Origin: Gnetum montanum
Taxonomy: Eukaryota > Streptophyta > Gnetopsida > Gnetales > Gnetaceae
DNA: 64,000 nt
NCBI GenBank assembly: GCA_015680685.1
Contig: MNCI01023672.1
Coordinates: 71,467-135,466 of the forward strand
Direction: 5' to 3'
Shown: positions 23,299-35,959 of the stretch, one piece after another
Layout of the letters: each line of letters opens with the position of its first letter
Position numbering within the stretch: the first letter of the stretch is position 1
Notes under the pieces: generated by a model
The model's database searches: none
What the model was told of the DNA's origin: nothing
The model's input: the letters and a program-made list of their open reading frames with translations, nothing else
Position numbers and translations under genes: made by a program

Positions 23299-24127
23299 TG
23301 ATGAGTGGCGAGGTACCCCTACACTCAACCATACGAATACAAGCGTAGCATAAGCGATCTAGTCGAACTCCATAGACTAAGTGCCTACATGCTTTATGGA
23401 ACACTTAAGGTTAATTATTCGTTGTCTTTCCATACTTACTTGTATTTGTCACGGTTGTATGGTTAAGTAAGTTTGAGGTATATGATTTTTATGTCTTTTC
23501 GATTTTATCTCCTATGATAATAAGGTGAAGGGTGAAGAGAATAATTACTAACTTTAACTAACTAACTAAGTCTAAATTAACCTAGCGTCAGCATCCGTTC
23601 CCACTTACCGTTCACACCCTAAACCAATGCAACCTTGGTTACCAAACACTAGTCGTTGCTGGGATCACCAAGCATAACGCATGTGCTCGAAGTGGTCGGA
23701 CTAAGGCACTTAACTAGGAGAGAAGGGTTGAGAAAGATTTAATGACTAATAAAGCATTGAAATGGTAAATAGTAAATAACAATAAATAAAGTCCTAATTA
23801 GTCTATTCCATGCACTGCAAGGTTTATCCAAGAAGTTCATCTTTATTGCCGTACACAAACTTGTGTTCAGGTACAATATTTTCTTGAATAAAGATCCGTT
23901 CACTTCGGACCTCCTACTGTGGGCACATGGAAAATATTCTATCTCTGGAGGGATCAAATTGCCAGAGGTTCGCTATGGTCTAGGCCTAGAACGAGAATCA
24001 AGGGAGAGCTACCTCTTATTTATAGAACTGGCGGTAGACTGCAATATCACGTACACGATATCGTGGGGGAAGATGCGATATCACGGGGGATGCGATATCG
24101 TGACCCATGCAATATCACATCCCATTC
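23299..24127 (-). repeat. Element A 5' LTR
   Basis: It matches 17063-17902. The minus-strand start has drifted to GAATGGGATG instead of TGATGGGATG; the boundary is fixed by the gaagt duplication that follows. The CTATAAATA box is the complement of 24017-24025. Confidence 0.88.
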
Positions 24128-24590
24128 GAAGTCATTAGTAAAAAATGACGAGATAAAAATTAGTTTTTGATTATATGTTATACTTTCATATAATATTTAA
24201 TCTAGGTTTTCAATCTTAAATAAGATTCCACCTAGACCTGAGAACTTGAAAGTTCCATATATTTATCAAATGAAATTTAACTTTTTAACAAAATAATTAG
24301 TAAGTTTACATGTATATTGTTATTTTTAGTTGTCCTAAAAGGGACATGTTTAGTTGAAGGTCTCTTAATAGAAATGCATAGTGGAAAAGAATTCATATAG
24401 CCTATAATTGAGAGCTTTCGAATCAAGAGTTTTACTATTAAACTAACATCTCATTATTTCTAACATACATACAGTCATTTAGTTCTAGTTTTTATAAGTG
24501 TGATATGTCAATTTTATTTCAAGATTTATAGTAGCACACTAAATAATAGAAATTATCTAATTATCATAGTAATAGATAACGACTACTCGT

Positions 24591-24742
24591 TAGGGATCAT
24601 CATTTGGAGTGATGGTAAGATGCTTATTTTTTAAGTTGGAGGATGGAGATTTGAGCCTAGGTGTAACCACTTAAAGAGGTTAGGCTATCACTCATCCACC
24701 TTGCTTGGAGGGATGAGCATTGAAGTCCAAGTAATGATCCTT
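24591..24742 (+). repeat. SINE-like repeat, copy 1
   Basis: It aligns with the reverse complement of 32340-32503: TTGGAGTGATGGTAAG near the start, AGGTTAGGC in the middle and AGCATTGA near the end. Both copies carry a TTTGAGC segment in a position that resembles a pol III box B, and a GTGATGGTAAG segment that could be box A. No coding capacity. A tRNA-derived SINE is the best guess. Confidence 0.5.
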
Positions 24743-26104
24743 TTTAGGCAAAGATAACTCTTTAATTACATAACAATTACTACTAAGAACCAAAAGTCCA
24801 TCTACTTCTAAATACATTATCTTAATATGTCTATCACTATCTAAATCACTTTTCATATCATACCAATGCTAACTTTTCAATATATTGATGTTGAGTGAGT
24901 TAGATTAAACATTATCTTTAAAGTTTTGGTTTGAACATTCCTTTCCTCCAACAATTAAGACGTTTTGATAAGGCATTACACTACCATCCTCATAGTACAA
25001 AGATTAAGCAACAACTACTTTTAGAAACCTTTTTCATTTTGAACATCAAGTGATATTCATTTCATTAAAAGTAAATTATCTAATAAAATATAACTAAGAC
25101 ATTTAAAGAATGTAATTCTAGATTCAAGGAGCATAAATACACATAACCAACAATATCCATGAATAATACTACAATGCTTTGCTTTCTATTTATAAAGAGA
25201 TTTCTTATAACAAAGAATAATTTAGAAGGTGCACTGCTAACATTGATGGATTAATTGAACGTGTAAGTGAAAAACAAAAAGGCAAATGTGATTGGACCAC
25301 GTGATTGATAAAACTTAGAGAAACCCTAGACAACTAAAAGTGAGATTGCTAAGGAAATGGACAAGTTCTAAGTATTGTGAGTGGAATTAGGAAGCATCCC
25401 TTTCATAGCAACCTTAGCCAACGTTTAAACCTGGGTAGGGATGGGACCCATAGGTTGGACTAGTTAGAAGGAAAGGCCTCGTGGGGCCCACAAGGTACAC
25501 TTTCATTTATTAATTTCAATAATGTTCCTATAAATCTTTGATGGCATTTGGTCTCTTGTGAGATGAGTGTGACCCATGCCAATAAGTTTATTTGATTCCG
25601 GGATTCTCATGATTGGTGGGTTGGCCCCGGGGGTTGCTAAAATTTTAAAATGGGAAACCCCAACAGTGAAGCTACTACACACAGAAAGTCTAAACTTCTA
25701 AGAAAGCGGAGTTAAAAAAACTGAGCCGTCCACATCTTGGCAAAGACGGCCCATAAAACCTATGAACATGGTTGTAAGTCTAAGGAGCCAGAAATGGAAG
25801 GATAAAATGGCAAATGGCAAATTGGGAACACAAAATTGTTCCTGCTCTATGGTTTCTGTTTAGGGAAGGGGAGGGGAAGATGGCAATAATACCAGGGCAA
25901 GGACAGGGAGAGGTTTCTCGGGAAGGGAAATGGTTGAGAAGAGATCCTCCACCATGGATTGTCCCTCTCATCACAGAAACCAGATGGCCACCCTCCATCC
26001 AACAATACCAAGCAGTCCATAAATCCAAGCCAGGATTGTGGGTTTTTTCCACTCTCTCCTTGGTAAAGCACCACAGGGAGATCAAAAGAACGAAAAACAA
26101 GAAG
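24743..26104. other. Upstream region of the zinc-finger gene
   Basis: AT-rich until about 25400, then more mixed. No repeats or other genes recognised. The last 350 bases are the likely promoter and leader; ATAAA-containing sites occur near 25752 and 26018 but none is a clear TATA box. The zinc-finger frame stays open upstream to 25814, without a conserved sequence, and is treated as leader. Confidence 0.4.
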
Positions 26105-26602
26105 ATGACCCAGAACAATAACACCGCCAGCACCACCCCCAACATTTCTCTTTCTCCTTTCACTCCCCATCAAGAACAGTCCAAGAGTTCAAGTCCTGCC
26201 GCTTCCCCCTCATCATCATCATCTTCAGTTTTTGCTGCTGCTGCTGCAGAGAAATCTGTGAGGCTCTTTGGAGTGGAGATCAGCAAGAAGAAAAGTTACA
26301 AATGCAAGCACTGTGGCATGAAATTCAAAACCTGCCAGGCTCTGGGTGGACACCAGAATGCCCACAAGAGGCACAGGAACAGGCCGATGGTGTCCCCTCC
26401 TCTGTACTCCAATCCCAGAATTGATGAGCTGCTGGCTGAGATCTCCCAGACTCATCAGTGCTCCTGTTGCAGAGACAGAGACATAGCTGCAGCAGCACCA
26501 CCAACGGCACCACCTCCACCAAACTTCAAATGTGGGGATGGCTGTTGCCTGGACCTCAGGCTCTCCCTGGGGAAAAGCTCCTCTGCACAGTTCATGCCTT
26601 GA
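26105..26602 (+). CDS. Single C2H2 zinc-finger transcriptional repressor (GIS/ZFP5/6/8-like)
   Basis: The product is a 165-residue nuclear transcription factor without introns. One C2H2 finger uses Cys67, Cys70, His83 and His87 and contains the plant-specific QALGGH core (78-83) followed by QNAHKRHR. Before it lies RLFGVEI (53-59), a motif typical of the GIS/ZFP5/ZFP6/ZFP8 group that acts in gibberellin and cytokinin control of trichomes and hairs in Arabidopsis. The C-terminus has an EAR repression motif, LDLRLSL (149-155). Serine/alanine runs (28-48) and a proline run (131-139) link them. I chose ATG 26105 because the family is short and the upstream open frame (to 25814) looks like leader. 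It is the only intact gene here. Family assignment is firm; the exact orthologue is not. Confidence 0.92.
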   Translation: MTQNNNTASTTPNISLSPFTPHQEQSKSSSPAASPSSSSSSVFAAAAAEKSVRLFGVEISKKKSYKCKHCGMKFKTCQALGGHQNAHKRHRNRPMVSPPLYSNPRIDELLAEISQTHQCSCCRDRDIAAAAPPTAPPPPNFKCGDGCCLDLRLSLGKSSSAQFMP

Positions 26603-26896
26603 AGACACCTTGATTTTCTTTTTTCTTGTTGCTTTGGTTCTTCCCCATTTCAGAATTTCTTTTTGTTTCTTTTTCTCTCTCTTTTTATTCCCTAGTTTTC
26701 CTGGATCAGAGGCAAACTTGACTTCAGTTGATCTGTCAGCTAAAGATGAAGCTCTGGTATTCTGGTAGGATTGCTCTGGTCTTTTGGTAGAGTTGCTGCA
26801 GACATTTTCATATTCTCTGGCTCTGCAAGAGTTTCTTGGGGAAAGCAAGCTAAGCAAGTGGATCCTAACCGTTGAATGTTGTGTATGTTTTGTGGG

Positions 26897-26902
26897 AATA
26901 AA
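26897..26902 (+). terminator. Polyadenylation signal of the zinc-finger gene
   Basis: AATAAA lies about 295 bases after the stop codon in a T-rich 3' region (26603-26900), a usual plant 3' UTR length. No competing AATAAA is seen closer to the stop. Confidence 0.55.
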
Positions 26903-29900
26903 ACAATTTCTTCTATATCTTGAACTTGTTGATTTTTTAGTCTGCAAGCTTCTGTGGTTTTTCACTGTTTTATCAACTATACGGGTTTCACAATGCTTAA
27001 GCCAAAAGAGATTTTCCATTTTTGGTAACACAGGTAATTATTTACCTCTCATAAAAGGAAAGCTATTTCTTGTTTATTGAAATCAGCCTTGAACGTTCAT
27101 TTATGTTTTAGTTTATGTTTAACATACTTCCTGGTTGTCAATTCACCGTAGAGTTTGTGTTTGTGCTGGTTTGTTAATTTGTGACGTGTTTGCTAACATG
27201 GGCTGTAGTTACGCGGCTTAATGCTTGTTTTATTATAATCAAACTTCTCTGTTTTAGTTTTTACCTGTGTGTGTGTGAGTTATGCACTGATACCTAGCTT
27301 AAGTTTGACAGCATACTTGTACAGCGACTGTTCGTGCATGCAGTCATTTTTCAGTGTAGGAACAATCCGCAAAAACGAATCAGAAGTCAAAACTGATATC
27401 CGACCAACGAATCAAATCAGAGCTGATGAGCCAATCATGAAGGCCGAATGACCACTGGTATCATTGTTAAAAATACCAGTCGGGCCATGCACCCTCCATC
27501 AAATTGTATTGATAACATTTTACACTGGTGAAAGTATGCCAGAACCTGCTTTATTGATCAAAAAATGGTATAGAAGTGATGGTTGCAGACGTCCACTACC
27601 CATATTCCAAAAATGCGGACAATTACTGGATATGATATATCGTTCATTGATACGGCCATATGGGTTGAAATTAGCTAGGGCGTTATCGAGAATTCTAGAA
27701 GGTTTTCATCTTCGAGAACTTAGTTATTTTTCCTTTTTCTTTTTTACATCATTATGCTACACTTCATTTTAAACTGGTTATTATAAAACTCAGTTAAGTT
27801 AAATTTTTCGACAATAGAAGAAAATTATTATTGACATCGTTATTTTAATTGAATATCTGTTTAAGGCTAGTTGGTATTATATATGATATATTTCAACAGG
27901 TTATTTGAAGATTTAATGCAAGTGCAGGAAAGCATATACTGAGATTACCCATTTAGATCAGATTAATTGTTTAATATTCAAGAAAGGCTTACTGAATATT
28001 TAAAAGATAAAAAAAAAATTATTTGTCGAATTTTGGAGATTGATAATTCATGAATTTTTATAACCACCTGAATTCTCAAATCCTACAAGGCAAAGGTAAG
28101 AGTTTTATCTTTACAAAAATGTGCCTCATCATAAATCGCATTATGTGATCTGATAAATCTAACTTCTAATTTAGATTAAAAAAAAATACACAAAGAATTT
28201 CAAACCGCGTATAGAAGAGCTGGTTTCACAGTTGATAAGAAAACATTTGTTATAATTTAATCATAATAAAATTTGATATTTAGGTTAATGTAGTCATGTT
28301 GCAAATACGAATTCAATGACCTTTATGCATATCTAAAATTCCTCGTGGGAAAAAATATAAAAATTCATGAATCTCCATGGTGGAGAAACCGAGAAAGTAA
28401 CTAAATTGAAGGAAACCATGGAGTGAAAGGTAAAACTAATAAGCACACTTTGCCAGTTATGTAGCTCAGTCATAGAGTCAAGTACATGAGGGAGGGAGAT
28501 AACTTTAGCCTGTAGATTAGCAGCTACATTATGATGAAGCCTTTTTTTCTTTTTGTTTTTGCATTTTTACTTTTTATTTTTTTACCCTCGGGATTCCAGT
28601 AGACAGCAAGAAAAATCGAAGTTGCTGCACTAGATCAAGTACAGACCATTGGCACAGGCAATTATCTCATCCTTTCTAGCCTTGGCACGCTAACTTTTTT
28701 TCTCTGTTTTGGTTGAATGGGATTTGGGAAAGGGGGTAAAAAAATCGAATGGGAACCTGTCCTGAAAATCTATGCCAGGTTGCCAAATAGGAACCGGACC
28801 ATCATTACTGCTATGAAGACTACTGAATAAACATGTCCTACTTACCCTGAGGTATTAAACGGACATTGTACAGTCCAATGATACATTTATAATCATGGTT
28901 CTGTGAAACCCACAAAAGCGCAGAGATTCTACTTGCAGCAACCATACAAAATCTTTCCTTACAAGAACACTAATGAAGTGAAAAGAAAGCACATGCTGCA
29001 GATCCGTTGTTACTTGTTAAATGCCACACAAGCAACAGTGCCTGGCTGCCTGCTCCTCCTGCTACTGCTTTCCTTGCTCGCTTGCCTGCATGAACTTTCA
29101 TACTGAGCATCCATCCGTCCAATCTAAGCCAGACCCAAGACTGACAGTGAAAACTACAATGAATGAATGCAGGAATACGAAGAAAAAGAAAAAGAAAAAA
29201 AGGCCAAGGGAAATTAAAGTTGCAGGGTGGGTACGTGAGTTGATTGATAGCAACCTGATCATCGATCCATTGCTGCAAGAGAGACACCAGCGGACAATGT
29301 AAGGAACGCCCCTTTTGATTTTTAAACACAAAGCAAGGAATCGGATGTTGGACAGTCTTGGGAATGGCCCAATACTGGTCGGCAGAGATTTTCATCAGAA
29401 AAATTTGGAAAGAGATGAACAGAACAGACTTAAGTAGAGCGCGGTTAGCAGATTAATGACGAGAAGTCAAACTGGAAAGTTTGGCGCAAAGACCCGGAAC
29501 AGTACTAGAGTTTAAGAAAACGTAAAACTATTAACACAGTTGATAGAAACCATTAGTGCAGGATTAGACTGACATGAAAAAGTTTGAACGGATGAAGTCG
29601 AGTTCATGATTAGGATGTTTAGAAAGAACTAAATCAATCTAGAAAACCCTGGTTTCTTGGACAACTGAAAGAATTAATTTTTGATTTAGCCAACAAAAGA
29701 ACATCAACTAACCAAACAAATTCAGAATTCCCTAACGTGATAATTAATGGATGAGAAGCTAGGTAGGAGGTTTTGAACCAAACAGTAAATTAGTTCACAA
29801 TAAAAAAGAAAATAAATTTAGAGAGTTTAGTTACAGCTTACAGCAAATTAAACGACATCATGAGATTAATTGGGAAGTCAAAGATGGAGAGTTGATGAAA

Positions 29901-32339
29901 TCCGAATAAATAATAAAATAGTAAGACAAGGATAACTGGAAAAGAAATTTGGTAGATGAAATCCAATTGATAAACGTATATACCATAACCAACGTATAAA
30001 TAGATAAAACAAGAAGAATTCAACCGGCAGTTTGGCTTTGGGAAAAATATAGAAGGTGAGCAGAGCAGAAAGCTCAATCATAGACAATACAGATAGTTGA
30101 ACATTTGGTACACACTACACAGCCGATGAAAAGGAATGGTTTCTAGTTTAAAAAATAAGACGTTAGACGTTATTGAAAGATAATCATGATAAGATCGGAC
30201 AAGCACATTAAGACATGACCCACAACCTGATTATTTGTACTGACTCATCAGTAGTCATCACACACAAACGGAAAATCTAAACTGAGATATGTTTCAATTG
30301 ACTGCGCCTCCAGAAACATTGCATTTCAGCGATGAGAAGTCTGCGAATCCACTATCATTCAATTAAAGTTCCTACTATGGATATACGGTCAATTAATGAC
30401 AAGGCTGAACAGCCAAATCAGGTAACCAAGACCTTCCCAACCAAATCAAGTTCAGTGTATGTGCCCTCGGAGCAGTAAATTGCAGATGATACAGCTTTTG
30501 CTGACTATGGTATTCCATACAAAAGTATCCCACCCAAAAATCATACTCCATGGAAAGCAACATTATGCCAACCACACAAGATGGAATCTCAGATACATAC
30601 GTTAAGTTTTTAAAAAAAGAAAAAAAAATTGCAGGTCATTTCACGTGTGATCTCTGGCAGGAAGAAAGGAAACCAGTATTTCTCAGCTCACCACCACCAT
30701 CCATAGTCATGTGTCTGTCATGGAGTCTTCTACATGAACTGCTCTCCACAACATCATCTTCTTCTTCTTCTTCTTTTGTGGGTCTGCACTGCTTTCCATT
30801 TTTATTCAAAGCTAAAGCTGTATGAGCCTCTTTTTCTCCTCTTTAGGTGAAGCAGTCCGTGTAGTCTTGTTTCCTCCGCAATGGATCTATTTCCTTTCAC
30901 GCCTCCACATCACAAAGCAACTTGTGTCCTTCTGACAAAATTTCTGCTTGAGTTTTGTACAATTTTATCGGCGGGGTCCCTTCCAATTCTGCAAGCTCTC
31001 ATGTTGCAACAAGAACCACAATAATGTAGACCACATTTTTAAACATTAAAAATTCATTTTAGAAAAGAAACCAGTGTCACCCAATGTTAGGCAGACGATG
31101 CCGTAAACCAGATATGTTGTTTTCTTTTATTTTTGTTGGTATGTAAAATGAATACGAGGTTTGAAAGGACAACATCTTTATTCAACTCCTAATCTCCTGC
31201 ATGACTTTTAGCATCGAGTTCATTGTATTGCTGCCTGATATGTGACAGTTTCTAAGCAGATTCATGTAGGTTTCCCTTTTACTATTTAAATTGTAGAATC
31301 AAGAGTACTGGTTCTGCTTGAAAATAGACATGAGGATTTGAATATTGGAATATGTGATTCTTGGGTGTTGTGTCAATTGTTTAAGCAATATTCATAACGA
31401 ATGTTGCTGTCATCCTAGTTTGCGTTTTACTTTTAGGTAACACTAGAGTTTGAAAAAATTAATACAACTTTTAATTGTCTTTAGAATGCTAATCAGTTGT
31501 AATGCTACATTTTATTTACTTCACCTCAGCGCACTTGGACCTACCAACCACGCTGATAATGTATGGTTCAGGTTATTCCGTGGCAGGCGTCATCCAAACA
31601 AAAATCAAAAGTTCAAAATCACTGTTGAAGTAAATCTGACAAATTCAGGTTTGATTGCATTTGTTTTAAGTTTTAACTTGCCTAAATAGCTCTTTTTTGG
31701 GTCGTTTTCAGATTCGTTCTCATTTAGCTGCTATTCCGCGGTTGATGCTAAGTGATATAGCCTCCGCGAATAATTGTTGCCCTTTCATGAGCGTCTTTTT
31801 TTTATTTAATATCTATTTATTTTTTGCTGTTCATTTGTGCTCCTAAGATGCGCAGCAACTACGTGGTGGGATTCTGCGCTTGAATTGCTGTATAAATTGA
31901 TGGATGTATGACAAGCCACAGCCAGAGTAGGTCAAGCTGAACGTATTGCCGTGACTTACAATACTGGTCTCTTTTTAAGATTTTTCATTCATCTCCATGT
32001 ATTTAAAACGACTTTTCAGCCTCTTAATCCTTTGATCAATCGCTATTAACAGGTTTTTGTTTTATCAGCCATCTTTGTTGCATTATTGTATTTTAAGCTA
32101 TCCGTGAAATTGGTTTACATGGTGAAAGGCATACCTTAAGCTTATGAATGACATGCACATGCTAGTGATATCTTTCTATTCTCATAAAGTATTAGGTTGT
32201 ATATCTTGAGTTGGAAATGGTGAGTTATAAAGTTCTAATTAAAATATATATCTATATTACAATTATTTTGGGGTTCAAATACCCCCCTACAAGGGCATTT
32301 TAAGATGGAGTCTACATAATTTAGCAATAAAAAAATGGA
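26903..32339. other. Intergenic region without a recognised gene
   Basis: AT-rich sequence with short frames only (the longest, 28970-29395 minus, is 141 codons, low-complexity in part and without a motif). A TTC repeat lies at about 30757-30775. I found no tRNA, rRNA or transposon end here. A small RNA gene or lncRNA cannot be excluded by reading. Confidence 0.4.
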
Positions 32340-32503
32340 TCATTGCCTAGAGGCTCAATGCTTATCCCACCAAGGTAGGGTCTTTCGAGGGTGGTTGATG
32401 CATAAAAGCCTAATCTCTTTCACATCGCTCATGCTCAAACCTAGGTGTTATGACTTGAGAAATAAGCACGTTACCATCACTCCAAGTAGTGGTCCCTAGA
32501 TAA
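32340..32503 (-). repeat. SINE-like repeat, copy 2
   Basis: Reverse complement of the repeat at 24591-24742, diverged by scattered substitutions and a few small gaps. On the minus strand it begins near GGGACCACTACTTGGAG and ends near AGGCAATG. See copy 1 for the internal promoter-like boxes. Confidence 0.5.
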
Positions 32504-32860
32504 TTTAGTAATAAAACAAATATAGAATAATAAAAAAAAGTAAGATACAAGGACTAAATTAACTCACTTTATTATAATGGCAATATGAAATTACTTATAA
32601 GGACTAAAGACTTAGGAAAGACAATTCTAGAATCCTAAATCATTAATTCATGATTAAGAAGCAATGCTTGGGAGTCTCTAGCTATTGAATCAACTCTAAA
32701 TTTATCATTACTACCATTTTAGAAAAACAAAAAACTACATGTGTTTAACCTTATTAGATCTATTGGACCATACTAATTTTAGAACTCCTTTTACAAATTT
32801 TTTAAAACCAGAACTCAGTGTTGCCTACTAAACTGGAAGTTGTGATCTAAGGTTTATATG

Positions 32861-33776
32861 TGATGAGTGGCGAGGTACCCCTACACTCAACCATACGAAA
32901 CAACCGTAGCATGCGCGATCCGGTTGAACTCCGCAGACCAAATGCCTACACACCCCATGGAACACTTGGGGTTAATCATTCGTTGTCTTCCCAGACTTAC
33001 TTGTAATTGTCACGGTGTATGGTTAAGTAAGTCCAAGGTATATGATTTTTATAGTCTTTTATGGTTTTTCTCCTATGCTATCAAGGTGAAGGGTTGAGAG
33101 AGCTAACTAACTCTAACTAAGGACTAAATCTAAATTAACTAGCGTCAGCATCCGTTCCCACTTACCGTACACACTCTAAACTATGCAACTATGGCTACCA
33201 AACGCTAATCATTACTGGGATTACCACACGTAACACATGTGCTCGAAGTGGTCGTACTAAGGCACTTAGCTAGCCTAAACGTGATGAGCAGTCGATTCCT
33301 TGACTAGCCGTACACATCCGTAGATGCTTGTAATCAAGTCGTACTCATCCCGCGTTCTAGGAGTTGAGGGTGAGAGAGACTAATCGCAATGAGCAACCGA
33401 TTCCTTAATTAGCCATACACATTCGTTAATGCTCATAATCAAGTTGTACTCATGCCGCGCTAATGTAGGTAATAAATAACAGGTAGGAAATAACATGTAA
33501 TAAAACCTATTCCTTGCACTGCAAGGTTTATCCACAAAGCTCGTCTTTATTGCTATACACAACTTGCGTTCAGGTACAAAGCTGCTCAAATAAAGATCTA
33601 TTCACTTGGGGACTCCTACTGCAGGCACATGGAAAATATTCTATCTCTGGAGTGATCAAATTGCTAGAGTTTCCCTACTTCTAGCCTAGGATGGGAAATA
33701 AGGGGAATGTTGCCTCTTATTTATAGATTTGGTGGCAGACCGTGATATCGCGGCTTGTGCGAATTGCGTCTAATCA
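32861..33776 (-). repeat. Element B 3' LTR
   Basis: TGATTAG...CACTCATCA on the minus strand. It is longer than its partner because about 105 bp is tandemly duplicated (33283-33354 is repeated at 33388-33459 with a spacer). Only one clear GATATC palindrome remains at its U3 edge, against several in the partner. The CTATAAATA box is the complement of 33718-33726. Confidence 0.88.
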
Positions 33777-33791
33777 TACCCCCATGACTGA
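33777..33791 (-). promoter_or_regulatory. Polypurine tract of element B
   Basis: TCAGTCATGGGGGTA on the minus strand, directly before the 3' LTR, identical to that of element A. Confidence 0.75.
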
Positions 33792-35959
33792 ATGAAAACT
33801 CGTTCTCGAGTTCCTTACAATAATATCGGGAAGGTATGGAATTATTGAGGGGAATGGAACTAATGGGATGACATGTGAATGGATTATTATTATAAGACTT
33901 GACAAAACTAGTGTTCACGACTACAAGGGTGAACACCTTATTACAATGACATCAGGTCTTAGTTGGTAGCTAAGAAAGAGAGAGAGAGAGAGAGAGAAAG
34001 AAGTGTTGCTACTGCCAATGCCAAGATTGTGCCTTTGTTGTCCCAATCTAAGCGCGCCATTGATCTTGCTCCATGCATAGCTGCTTCAACGTTGCTCCAT
34101 TCCAAGTGTTTGCTCTAAATCCAATCCGTTGTTTGTATGATTGCCATCTGCACACACAACACAATCTTATATTAGCAAGGGTAAATAAATCATCATGTAA
34201 TTGATACCTTGCTTCAGTGTAGGTCCATTGGCTAGGTTGTGGTATGGATGATATGGATCGGGAGATATAGTAACGATGACTACCGAAGGTGTAGGAGTTA
34301 GGAAGAAAATCAAAAATTTTGGGGCTAGGAGAAAATAAAAAAAATCAGGCCCCATACCCCCATGACTAATCGCGAACCTTCGATAGCATTAGAATGGAGA
34401 AAGAAAAGGAGTAAGAAAGAGAGATAAAAAGGGACAACTATAGCATCGAGAAAATGGATGTCAAGATGGTAATGAACAAAATAAAATTAATTACAAAAAT
34501 GTTAGGGAGAAGAAGTTAACGAATGCTCCAAATAGGAATGTTAGTGGGTCCTCCCCAAAGCAGGCTCATGCCCTTAGTGCCTGGACAAACCCAAGTTCAA
34601 AGAGTCCATAGGCTCTGGGAATGTCATTTGGAACAAGAGTTAAAGTCTTAACCACAAGAATTTACCAAAAAGAAAACAATGAATCAACCAAAATATATAC
34701 ACTAATGATACAACTGGCAATGAGGTGAACAATGGAGAGAAAGAGGGAGAGAAGAGAATGGAATGGAATCCTAAGAACATGATGGTGAATAACCCCTTGT
34801 GTGTTGCATGATTGATGTGACTTGGCAAGTCTCATTCCAACTCCGGCCTCAAACCAACCACATCTAGTGACTTCGCATCAATGCATTCAGCTAAATCATC
34901 CACTTGGATAACAAGAATGCCGTCCCTAAGAGCCACCACCATTTTGACAAAACAAAGGAGGGAATGGGAAGCGAGAAGGGCCTTAGTTAGAGGGAACACT
35001 TTTGGTTCCATAACCAGTGCTTATAGCCCAAGTTTATTCATCTAAGGGGTGTGATTTGAATTCTCACTTTGTTGTTTTTATTTTTGTTTTTTTTGTGTTT
35101 TGTGTTTTTATGCGTGAGAACCACACCATGCAAAGACTTGATTATTTTTATTGACTCAGCTTCTGATAATTGGGTAACATCGGAACAACAAGAAAACTCA
35201 AGAAGAAAACATCCAAGCTCCCAAGAGAACGGCCAACACAAAAGCATCAAGTTTCCTTGAAGTCACACCCTTTGCAATCCTTGAGTCCTTCCTTAGTTTG
35301 AGAAATGCCCAGTCACCGATTCGTTTAAGTTCTTATTAAGAAGGGAACTGTACATTTCCAAGCTCAGAGAAACCATAGAAATTGGTGGATGGATGGATGA
35401 AGTGATCTCATTGCCTACTATATCAGAAGAAACATACTTTAGTATCAACATTGTGACTTAAAGGTAAAAACCAAACACTAGCAATCAATATGAAGATAGT
35501 TCATACCATTAGTCCGAACATCTATTATGGGACAAACTTACAGGGTGGATCACACACACACACACACAAAATGGAAAAGGTATAACGATGTTGCAAAAAA
35601 AAAAATAGAAAAGTTAAAGAAATTTATAAAACAAAAATGTGTAAAACAAAAACGTTGTAAAACAAAAATGTGTGAAACAAAAATCGAAAAAGAACTGAGG
35701 GCCCCATATGATCAGCATAGGTGGCCATCTCCCCCATGGCTGAGTTGTAAGGGAGAGATCCAAAATAATGAGCACTTGTTTGAATTTTTAATAAGTGCCC
35801 AACTTCTCCCAATTGATTATCTTAGAGGGGTGGAAGTTGGCAATGCTCATGTTCCAATGTATATATGCTTTTGTTATGGGCATGGGTTTTCTCAGTTCGT
35901 TTCATGCATATTTGGTTGCTCCTTTGAGTAGCTGTCAACCATGGGGTGTCTACTACTTC
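33792..35959 (-). other. Noncoding 3' half of element B
   Basis: Collinear with 17918-19880 of element A. It holds an (AG)n run (33974-33996), a (CA)n run (35551-35570) and two AGTCATGGGGG-like motifs (34355-34368 and 35731-35743, the second with one change). No coding signal. Confidence 0.7.

Larger units (their letters stand above)
17063..24127 (-). mobile_element. Element A: Gag-protease-only LTR retrotransposon, complete
   Basis: Two LTRs of 840 and 829 bp in direct orientation enclose about 5.4 kb. A 5-bp duplication, gaagt, flanks it (17058-17062 and 24128-24132). On the minus strand the order is LTR, primer-binding site, gag, protease, 2 kb of noncoding DNA, polypurine tract, LTR. There is no trace of RT, RNase H or integrase, so it must have moved with enzymes from another element. 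The layout is that of TR-GAG type non-autonomous elements. Element B has the same layout. Confidence 0.9.

Noticed and set aside
24591-24742. tRNA gene
   Set aside because: Box-like words are present but no cloverleaf can be drawn; a SINE-like repeat explains both copies better.
25814-26104. 97-codon upstream extension of the zinc-finger frame
   Set aside because: The family is short and begins near RLFG; the extension has no conserved features and looks like leader sequence.
26225-27031. 268-codon minus-strand frame over the zinc-finger gene
   Set aside because: It is the shadow of the zinc-finger coding strand and its 3' region, with no recognisable domain.
28970-29395. 141-codon minus-strand frame in the intergenic region
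   Set aside because: No domain, no splice or promoter support, partly low-complexity (poly-Phe from an AAG run).
35527-35931. 134-codon plus-strand frame in element B
   Set aside because: It spans the (CA)n run and AAAATG repeats and is antisense to the gag-protease strand; low complexity.
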